Source of the DNA: Planococcus sp. CPCC 101016
GTDB lineage: Bacteria > Bacillota > Bacilli > Bacillales_A > Planococcaceae
Assembly (NCBI RefSeq): GCF_007859295.1
Contig: NZ_VOHB01000007.1
Span: 1-64,000, forward strand
Reading direction: 5' to 3'
Length of the DNA stretch: 64,000 bases
The notes under the pieces were generated by a model, which worked only from the letters and a program-made list of their open reading frames with translations, did no database searches and was not told the origin of the DNA. Below are positions 58,327 to 64,000 of the stretch, piece after piece. Numbering within the stretch: position 1 is the stretch's first letter; each line of letters begins with the position of its first letter. The position numbers and the translations under genes are program-made.

Positions 58327-58350
58327 GAAAAGCTGAGGAAGCCGCTAAGG
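58327..58350 (+). repeat. Dispersed hairpin repeat, 5' fragment E
   Basis: AAAAGCTGAGGAAGCCG repeats the first bases of copy D, then the similarity ends. The arrangement, full copy plus a 5' fragment, is the same as at copies A and B. Confidence 0.7.
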
Positions 58351-58370
58351 TGTGACTGGCCACAATTTCA

Positions 58371-58423
58371 GCAAAACAAAAATGCCTTAAAGGAGAAAAT
58401 CCTTTAAGGCATTTTTGTTTTGC
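58371..58423. terminator. Long bidirectional terminator before yfkK
   Basis: A 24-bp perfect stem (58371-58394 with 58400-58423) around GAAAA. A-rich and T-rich outer arms make it usable from both strands. It ends at the yfkK stop codon. Confidence 0.92.
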
Positions 58424-58645
58424 TTATTTACGCAAAGAACCAAGTTCTGTAGCAATGGCCTGCATTTCACTTGTGCTGAATTTATCGCGATTTGCGACCA
58501 TTTCGTAAAGCTCCCGTAAGTCTTCGTATTGCGAAGCATTGAAATGCTCGGCTTTCATAGCATCTACATTGACCATTCGCAATTTAGATTTTATTTCTTC
58601 GATCATGTAGCTCACGTTTTCTGGAGATGGTTTTGATAAGTCCAT
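58424..58645 (-). CDS. yfkK: UPF0435/DUF1128 protein YfkK
   Basis: A 73-residue soluble helical protein of the UPF0435 family, function unknown. The C-terminal [18 protein letters not shown] matches the family. GGCAGGAAC lies upstream of the ATG. In Bacillus subtilis yfkK also neighbours yfkI-yfkH-yfkF, and the same neighbourhood is seen here. Confidence 0.88.
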   Translation of the reverse strand: MDLSKPSPENVSYMIEEIKSKLRMVNVDAMKAEHFNASQYEDLRELYEMVANRDKFSTSEMQAIATELGSLRK

Positions 58646-58703
58646 GATAAGTTCCTGCCTTTCAGGTGGGTATGCTTTATCATTTCATTATTCAAAAGTA
58701 ATG

Positions 58704-60065
58704 TCAATTCCCAGTACGTTCCGCTTCTTTCTCTTCTTTGATTTTAGCAATAATTCGCTTCGTTTCGTAAACAATGACGCCGGACAAGCCAAGAAGGCCA
58801 ATTAAGTTCGGGAACGCCATCAAACCGTTCATAACGTCAGAGAACGTCCAGACCACATCAAGTGACACTGTGGCTCCAACGAAAACCATTAACACGAAAG
58901 CGACGCGGTAAACAATCAGCAATGCTGGATTCTTGAACAAGTATTGGAAACATTTTTCGCCGTAATAAGACCAGCCGATGATTGTTGAAGAAGCAAAGAA
59001 AATCAAGCCGATTGCCACAATGATCGGGCCAGCGCCGCCAAGAAATTGTTCAAAGGCAGCTGTTGTCAATGCCGCACCTTCAAGTGATTCATCTGTATAA
59101 AGGCCGGACATAACGATGGTAACACCTGTAATCGAACAGATGATAATCGTATCAAAAAGTACTTGCGTCATGGAAACCAATGCCTGGCGTCCCGGAAGAT
59201 CTGTAATTGCTGCAGCTGCTGCGATTGGAGCCGATCCAAGACCAGCTTCGTTGGAGAAGACGCCTCGGGCGACACCATATCGAATAGCGGCACCAATTGC
59301 ACCACCGACGGCAGCTTCACCTGTAAATGCGGCACTGAAAATTGTACCAAAAGCAGCTGGGATCAATTCCATGTTGAAAATCATAATAATTATTCCAGCA
59401 ATTATGTAGAATAATGCCATGAAAGGAACGAAGAATGAAGTGACGCGGCCGATGCTTTTAATTCCGCCAAGCAGTACCAACGCAGTAAAAATTGTTAAAA
59501 TGATTCCTGTAATCCAAGTTGGAACACTGAATGTATCGCGAACAACAGAAGCTACTGAATTTGATTGTGTACCATTTCCAATTCCAAAAGCAGCAATAGC
59601 GCCGAAGATGGCAAATAATACAGCCAACCATTTTTGTTTCAGGCCATGCTCCAGGTAATACATCGGTCCACCGGCCATCTGGCCACGGGCATCGACTACA
59701 CGGTACTTGACTGCGAGCACAGCTTCTCCGTATTTGGTCGCCATCCCGAAGAATGCAGAAAACCACATCCAGAAGATAGCGCCTGGTCCACCGAGAATTA
59801 CAGCTGTTGCAACACCGACAATATTACCGGTACCGACTGTAGCAGCCATGGCGGTCGACAGTGCCTGAAAGTGGCTGATATCTCCTTTAGAAGTTGTATC
59901 CGTATTTTTAGTGAAAACCAATTTCAAGGCATAAGGCAACAAACGGAGTTGCAGAAGACCTAGGCGGACAGTTAAGAAAATTCCTGTACCTACTAATAAA
60001 ATCAATAAAGGCGGTCCCCATACAAAACCGCTTATAGTGCCCAATAATTCTTCAATTTGTGCCAT
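58704..60065 (-). CDS. alsT: Alanine/glycine:sodium symporter AlsT
   Basis: A 453-residue transporter of the AGCS family with about 10-11 spans, importing small neutral amino acids with Na+. The family motif A-A-T-V-G-T-G-N-I-V-G-V-A-T-A near residues 74-88 is clear, and G-P-G-A-I-F-W-M-W follows. GAGGGGGG lies upstream of the ATG. No paired terminator was recognised after the stop. Confidence 0.93.
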   Translation of the reverse strand: MAQIEELLGTISGFVWGPPLLILLVGTGIFLTVRLGLLQLRLLPYALKLVFTKNTDTTSKGDISHFQALSTAMAATVGTGNIVGVATAVILGGPGAIFWMWFSAFFGMATKYGEAVLAVKYRVVDARGQMAGGPMYYLEHGLKQKWLAVLFAIFGAIAAFGIGNGTQSNSVASVVRDTFSVPTWITGIILTIFTALVLLGGIKSIGRVTSFFVPFMALFYIIAGIIIMIFNMELIPAAFGTIFSAAFTGEAAVGGAIGAAIRYGVARGVFSNEAGLGSAPIAAAAAITDLPGRQALVSMTQVLFDTIIICSITGVTIVMSGLYTDESLEGAALTTAAFEQFLGGAGPIIVAIGLIFFASSTIIGWSYYGEKCFQYLFKNPALLIVYRVAFVLMVFVGATVSLDVVWTFSDVMNGLMAFPNLIGLLGLSGVIVYETKRIIAKIKEEKEAERTGN

Positions 60066-60253
60066 TATTTTTCCCCCTCTTGAATATCTATTTTATCTAT
60101 AAAACCTCCTGTAAACATAATATTCCGAAAGTTTTTCAATATAGTCAAGCTATTTTTGAAAAATATATTCTGCATAAGTGTTTAGATATTCAAAGATTAG
60201 GGAAAATTCCTAACAGATGTGAAAATCATATTTATACTTGGGAGGAATTTAGG

Positions 60254-60826
60254 ATGAGCCAAAACAAATTGATGACAGGTTTACTAGTAGGAGCGGCAGT
60301 GGGTGTCATTGTCTCACTACTTGACAAAAACACAAGAAATGATGTTGTACAAACATCGAAGAAAGCAACCAATAATGCAAAATACTATGCGTCGAATAGA
60401 GACGAATTGGTGCAGGCTTTCCAACAGCAGGCTGAAAGAGCACAAAATCTGTATTCTCGTATTTCAGAGGATGCTTCTTATGTAGGCAGCAAAGTAAATG
60501 AATTAAAAGAAATGACACCGCAAGTGAAAGAAATGGCTCTTGAAACAAAAGAGGCCTTTATGGATACAAAAGATGCAGTTATTGAAACGAAAGATGATGT
60601 AATTTCAGCAGTTAAAGAAGATAATCCTTCACCAACCTCTTCATTAACTGAAGATAATAAAAATTCTTCATCACAATCGAACAATAATTCATCACAATCG
60701 AATAATAATTCATCAAGATCTAATAACAATTCATCGCAATCAAATAATAATTCATCACAATCGAACAATAATTTCTCTTCAGGCAATCAGCCCGGGAAAA
60801 ATTCAACTTCCGGGAATCGGTCATAA
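60254..60826 (+). CDS. YtxH domain protein with Ser/Asn repeat tail
   Basis: A 190-residue protein. Residues 8-24 (L-L-V-G-A-A-V-G-V-I-V-S-L-L-D) are the hydrophobic YtxH-type anchor, followed by a long helical region (to about 125) with repeated E-T-K-(D/E). The tail is five near-identical seven-residue units S-S-Q-S-N-N-N. Start ATG at 60254 has GGAGG 8 bases upstream; the frame open from 60059 has no site. Its position matches that of yfkI in Bacillus. Confidence 0.8.
   Translation: MSQNKLMTGLLVGAAVGVIVSLLDKNTRNDVVQTSKKATNNAKYYASNRDELVQAFQQQAERAQNLYSRISEDASYVGSKVNELKEMTPQVKEMALETKEAFMDTKDAVIETKDDVISAVKEDNPSPTSSLTEDNKNSSSQSNNNSSQSNNNSSRSNNNSSQSNNNSSQSNNNFSSGNQPGKNSTSGNRS
60668..60772 (+). 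repeat. Five 21-bp tandem repeats in the YtxH gene
   Basis: Units begin at 60668, 60689, 60710, 60731 and 60752. Each encodes S-S-Q-S-N-N-N (the third has Arg for Gln). Third-base differences between units show the protein repeat is older than a fresh duplication. Confidence 0.9.
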
Positions 60827-60935
60827 TCCGATTAGCCCGATAAAATCTACAGGACAGCAAGAGGATGAGAATCAAGGGCGTGTTCATTCGGTCACCTTTG
60901 ACGTAACTTCACGTACTGGATTTTTTAAAGAATTA

Positions 60936-61739
60936 TTGCAACGGATTAAAGACGTCGACGTGCCAGGGCTTGGAGCACAGTTGGCGTTTTTTTTCCTCTT
61001 ATCCATTTTTCCTTTGCTGATATTCCTGGTCACCCTGTTGCCCTACTTGTCTTTATCGCAAGATCAAATTTTTAGTTTCATGGAAGAAGTCGTGCCTGCA
61101 GAAGTGTATGTGCTGATAGAAAGCACTTTGGAAGAAATTTTGACAACTCAAAATACCGGTTTGTTGTCATTTGGTATTTTAGCGACAATTTGGTCGGCGA
61201 GCCTTGGAATGGATGCCTTAATCAAGTCGCTAAACCTTTCTTATAAAGTAGCAGAGAATCGTCCGCTTCTAATAGCACGCGGAATGTCGATCCTGATGAC
61301 GATCCTGCTGATTTTTATTCTGATCGTTGCTTTAGCATTGCCGGTTTTTGGCGAGCAGCTTGGATTGTTGATATTTTCCTTCCTGGGATTGGAAGAAGGG
61401 TTCTTAGCACTTTGGAACTCTATTCGCTTTACAATTCCGGCAATTATTACTTTTGTTGCCTGTGCCATTATTTACTGGCTGGCGCCAAATGTGAAGATGA
61501 ACATACTGAGTGTATTGGGAGGCGCCGCTTTTGCTGCAATCGGCTGGTTGGTAACTTCTTATTTGTTTTCAATTTATATCAGTAACTTCGGTAATTTTTC
61601 AGCCACCTATGGCAGTATTGGAGGAGTTATCATCTTAATGCTGTGGCTTTATATCTCAGCGATGCTCCTGATTATCGGCGGACAAATTAATGCGGTGATG
61701 AAAGAACGGCGTCATTTACTTAAGAAAAGAACAGCCTGA
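60936..61739 (+). CDS. YihY/BrkB family membrane protein (YfkH-like), start uncertain
   Basis: A membrane protein of at least 267 residues with about six spans; the family role is unresolved (the old RNase BN label is not supported). P-G-L-G-A-Q-L-A-F-F-F-L-L-S-I-F-P-L and the C-terminal Y-G-S-I-G-G-V-I-I-L-M-L-W-L-Y are typical. The only canonical in-frame start is TTG at 60936, which lacks a good ribosome site and would cut into the conserved G-F-F-K-E-L-L segment. The frame is open back to 60486 without ATG, GTG or TTG. Confidence 0.75.
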   Translation: MQRIKDVDVPGLGAQLAFFFLLSIFPLLIFLVTLLPYLSLSQDQIFSFMEEVVPAEVYVLIESTLEEILTTQNTGLLSFGILATIWSASLGMDALIKSLNLSYKVAENRPLLIARGMSILMTILLIFILIVALALPVFGEQLGLLIFSFLGLEEGFLALWNSIRFTIPAIITFVACAIIYWLAPNVKMNILSVLGGAAFAAIGWLVTSYLFSIYISNFGNFSATYGSIGGVIILMLWLYISAMLLIIGGQINAVMKERRHLLKKRTA

Positions 61740-61765
61740 ATGCTGAAATTCAGGCTGTTCTTTTT
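61727..61765 (+). terminator. Terminator after the YihY gene
   Basis: AAGAACAGCCTGAAT pairs with ATTCAGGCTGTTCTT around six bases, followed by TTT. It includes the stop codon. Confidence 0.92.
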
Positions 61766-61905
61766 AATACCTAAATACCTTCAGCTGACTTGTGAAAACT
61801 TTCTTTAACTTTATGGCTTCTCAAAGTGAACTACAAGGTTCTAAAGGAAGGTACGGGTTTAATGATCTGGAAAAGTTCAAAATGAGCAGTACAGTAAATA
61901 AGAAA

Positions 61906-61933
61906 AATCCGTTGCCTAAAAGGCGACGGATTT
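61906..61933 (-). terminator. Terminator of the SE1561-like gene
   Basis: AAATCCGTTGCCT pairs with AGGCGACGGATTT (one mismatch). On the minus strand it is followed by TTTTTCTTATTT. Confidence 0.75.
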
Positions 61934-61944
61934 ACTGCTTTCTC

Positions 61945-62133
61945 TTATTCAGTTGGACGGCCTTGGAATTGCTTCATCTTATCGTCCAAGTCATCAACCA
62001 TCGCAATCAAGCGATCGATATCTTCAAGCTCCGTGTTTTCAGGTTCGATGGCATCTAGTACTTCCAAAAACATGTTTAAGCGCTGTTTCATATAAGAGAC
62101 CTGCTGTTCTTTGTTGGTAATGGATTTTCCCAT
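61945..62133 (-). CDS. SE1561 family small protein
   Basis: A 62-residue acidic helical protein matching the SE1561 family of Firmicutes small proteins (N-K-E-Q-Q-V-S-Y-M-K-Q-R-L-N-M-F near the start, then E-D-I-D-R-L-I). Function unknown. ATG at 62133 has GAGGTG upstream; a longer frame from 62187 has no site. Coiled-coil propensity is evident from the heptad-like leucines. Confidence 0.8.
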   Translation of the reverse strand: MGKSITNKEQQVSYMKQRLNMFLEVLDAIEPENTELEDIDRLIAMVDDLDDKMKQFQGRPTE

Positions 62134-62274
62134 TTGGTACACCTCATTTCGCATGTTAATCGTAACGGAAAATGACGTTGATTTCAATAAACTATAGGTA
62201 GAACTAATTATTTTACTAGTTTATTTATTTTGAATATTTACTTAATATAAAGTTTGTGTTAAATTAAGCTTAAT

Positions 62275-62457
62275 TAAACGAGAGGGGAGGCCGAAGGGAA
62301 TCAGCGAAACCAGACCAAACATCAGGAATTTCAAAGGAGGGGGTTCGCACATTTCGTCGGCATCTGAGACGAGAATGGGATTATGATAAATAATTTAACT
62401 GTATATAAAACATAAAGGCTCATCCGCAATCTGACATCAGATACGGAATGAGCCTTT
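62275..62457 (+). ncRNA. Candidate untranslated RNA of unknown class
   Basis: A GC-rich block (about 62280-62385), starting CGAGAGGGGAGGCCGAAGGG, sits in very AT-rich DNA. It contains no reading frame of note (only a 3-codon ATG frame at about 62378) and ends in a good terminator at 62414-62457. This is what a short regulatory RNA looks like, but it matches no riboswitch consensus I know, and I cannot show transcription. It could also be a leader or decayed sequence. Confidence 0.35.
62414..62457. terminator. Bidirectional terminator near the osmC-like gene
   Basis: AAAGGCTCAT pairs with ATGAGCCTTT, and CCG pairs with CGG inside. It could end a plus-strand RNA or the minus-strand OsmC gene (stop at 62524). 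Confidence 0.85.
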
Positions 62458-62523
62458 TATGATTGTCGCTTTGCAGTAATGGCAGAGGAAGCCAAGGGTT
62501 CCAAAATTGGATGCAGACTGTTT

Positions 62524-62904
62524 TTACTGCACTTCAAACGTTTCGATAATTTCAATAGAGTCTTTGACAGACTGGACCATTGAGCAATTTTTTCTGGTCA
62601 GTTCTAAAATGCGCGGCATTTTTTCTTCATTGATCTCTCCGCTGACAATAAAGTGCAAATGAACTTTTTCTACCCGATCAGCCTCATCTTTGTTGCGAAC
62701 GATTTCTTTAATCTCAACTTTTATATCTTCTGCAGGCATTCTCATCTTATCTAAGACCTTCCTCATGACACCGCCGCTGCAGACTGCCAGCGAAGAAACC
62801 AATAATTGATATGGACGGAATCCGTATTCTTCATTGCTCGAAATTTGAAGTTCCCCAAAAGGCAGATGCCCAGTAAAGCCATTTTTGTTCATTGAATAAT
62901 TCAT
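62524..62904 (-). CDS. OsmC/Ohr family protein
   Basis: A 126-residue protein of the OsmC family, which includes thiol-dependent peroxidases. The two conserved cysteines are in A-V-C-S-G-G near residue 42 and R-K-N-C-S-M-V near residue 106. The short N-terminus matches the OsmC-like group rather than Ohr. AAGGAGG lies upstream of the ATG. Monocistronic. Confidence 0.87.
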   Translation of the reverse strand: MNYSMNKNGFTGHLPFGELQISSNEEYGFRPYQLLVSSLAVCSGGVMRKVLDKMRMPAEDIKVEIKEIVRNKDEADRVEKVHLHFIVSGEINEEKMPRILELTRKNCSMVQSVKDSIEIIETFEVQ

Positions 62905-62983
62905 CTGTTGACGCCTCCTTATGTTAGAATTGTATCTGAATTCTTATTAAATACAAAAGAACGTGCTTGTTCGGGGAGGCATC

Positions 62984-64000
62984 ATGAAAGGTTTTTTGAA
63001 AAGTGAGCGTGGCCGCTTTTGGATTCTGGTAGCAATCGTATCCATTTCCGGTTTTTCGCAGGGAATGCTGCTGCCGCTGATAGCGGTTATTTTTGAACAG
63101 GATGGTGTCTCATCCGCTTTAAATGGTCTGAGTGCGACGGGTTTGTATGTGGGAACTCTTTTGATTGCCCCATTTATGGAACCGCAGCTTCGGAAATTCG
63201 GTTATAAGCCGTTGATTTTGGTAGGAGGGGGATTGGTCATTTTGTCCCTGCTTCTTTTTCCACTATGGAAATCAGTGCTGTTCTGGTTTGTGCTGCGTAT
63301 TTTAATCGGTGTCGGGGACCAGGCACTGCATTTCTCGACGCAAACCTGGATTACGAGTACTTCTTCTCAGCATCGGCTGGGACGCAATATTGCCATATAC
63401 GGCATGTCATTCAGCATCGGTTTTGGCGCAGGACCTCTTTTTGTGCCTATGGTGGAAATATTTGAAGCACTGCCATTCATTGTATCAGGGCTGCTGTGTC
63501 TGTTGGCTTGGTCATTGGTTTTCTCCTTGAGGAATGATTTCCCTGAAGTTTCAGGAAGCGCCATGACTGCAAAAGGTACGGCCGGCCGCTTCAAGGCAGC
63601 TGTGATCATTGCATGGGTCGCATTTTTGCCGCCGCTGGGCTACGGGTTCCTGGAAGCTTCGCTGAATGCGATCTATCCGGTTTATGCTTTGCGTCAATCG
63701 ATAGAAGTCGGAATGGTTTCTATCATGCTGGCAGCATTTTCTGCAGGGGCGATTGCGACACAATTGCCGCTGGGGAATTTGAGTGACCGGATTGGCAGAA
63801 GAAAAGTTCTGCTGTTGGCTCTGTTAGGTGGAGCGGCCGTCTTTGCAACTGCGAGTTTCTATGAAACGAACGCATGGTTGACCGTAGGATTTTTTGCGTT
63901 TGCCGGTATGTTTGTTGGTTCTACGTTTTCTCTAGGAATCTCCTATATGGCTGACCTTATGCCGAAAGATCTTTTGCCAACGGGCAATTTACTATGCGGT
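62984..64000 (+). CDS. MFS transporter (YfkF-like), 3' end outside the window
   Basis: The frame runs open from ATG 62984 through the last base, giving 339 residues with no stop; the gene is cut by the window edge. It has about ten hydrophobic segments so far. The MFS loop L-S-D-R-I-G-R-R-K-V follows the seventh segment, typical of the family, and D-Q-A-L-H-F near residue 110 lies in the fourth span. GGGGAGGC lies 5 bases before the ATG. In Bacillus subtilis yfkF is an MFS transporter in this same neighbourhood. Substrate unknown. Confidence 0.85.
   Translation, partial: MKGFLKSERGRFWILVAIVSISGFSQGMLLPLIAVIFEQDGVSSALNGLSATGLYVGTLLIAPFMEPQLRKFGYKPLILVGGGLVILSLLLFPLWKSVLFWFVLRILIGVGDQALHFSTQTWITSTSSQHRLGRNIAIYGMSFSIGFGAGPLFVPMVEIFEALPFIVSGLLCLLAWSLVFSLRNDFPEVSGSAMTAKGTAGRFKAAVIIAWVAFLPPLGYGFLEASLNAIYPVYALRQSIEVGMVSIMLAAFSAGAIATQLPLGNLSDRIGRRKVLLLALLGGAAVFATASFYETNAWLTVGFFAFAGMFVGSTFSLGISYMADLMPKDLLPTGNLLCG

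Noticed and set aside
62331-62400. Small gene after AAAGGAGGGGG
   Set aside because: The following start (ATGGGATTATGA) stops after three codons; no longer frame follows.

Overview
The window reads as a chromosomal segment of a low-to-moderate GC Gram-positive bacterium of the order Bacillales. Ribosome binding sites are strong (AAGGAGG type), TTG and GTG starts are common, and long stretches follow the Bacillus subtilis gene order: yebE-yebG-pur operon, yerA-yerB-yerC-pcrB-pcrA-ligA-yerH, gatCAB-dgkB, and yfkK/ytxH-like/yfkH-like/yfkF-like. The extra genes and an SE1561-type small protein suggest Planococcaceae (Planococcus or a relative). That placement is inference; no species marker is complete, since only the 3' end of 23S rRNA and the 5S gene are present.

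Layout. Positions 1-360 are the tail of an rRNA operon (23S end, 5S, terminator), followed by about 700 bp of AT-rich DNA without a gene. Positions 1081-1808 hold yebE and yebG. Positions 1824-14860 are the complete twelve-gene inosine monophosphate operon purEKBCSQLFMNHD. It is preceded by a PurR-type pair of PurBoxes, a consensus promoter with a 17-bp spacer, a guanine-class purine riboswitch and a terminator. Positions 15000-28383 carry an acetyltransferase, yerA/yerB/yerC, pcrB, pcrA-ligA-yerH (DNA repair and replication plus a CamS lipoprotein) and gatCAB (Gln-tRNA amidation). Positions 28746-36909 hold a thioredoxin-like protein, dgkB, a Nudix hydrolase, the cytochrome bd oxidase operon cydA-cydB with a 36-residue cydS-like gene, rlmCD, a FbpA-like small protein and an amidase.

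Positions 36943-42863 hold a divergent TetR regulator/DHA2 drug-efflux pair with two matching operator palindromes, then yfmL, an M29 aminopeptidase and an SGNH hydrolase. Positions 43096-50152 hold a small basic protein, an M20 peptidase, a TPP riboswitch with thiT, map, a TspO-like membrane protein, an M3 oligopeptidase, a RimJ-like acetyltransferase and a DinB protein. Positions 50160-58093 hold a beta carbonic anhydrase, mreBH, a small membrane protein, a second M29 aminopeptidase, the pseudouridine catabolic pair psuK-psuG, and a translationally coupled FAD monooxygenase/methyltransferase pair. Positions 58371-64000 hold yfkK, alsT, a YtxH protein, a YihY membrane protein with a problematic start, an SE1561 protein, an unexplained intergenic GC-rich block, an OsmC protein and a truncated MFS transporter.

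No phage, insertion sequence, CRISPR array or defence island was seen. The most unusual signal is a dispersed repeat of about 120 bp, present as three full and three partial copies. It folds into one long hairpin whose stems differ between copies yet stay paired (compensatory changes). In all three loci its 5' end lies exactly at the stop codon of the upstream gene. Other points of interest are the start-less yihY reading frame, the tetR/efflux operators, three small genes (36, 48 and 46 residues), a purine riboswitch with both kissing loops shortened, and a candidate untranslated RNA at 62275-62457.
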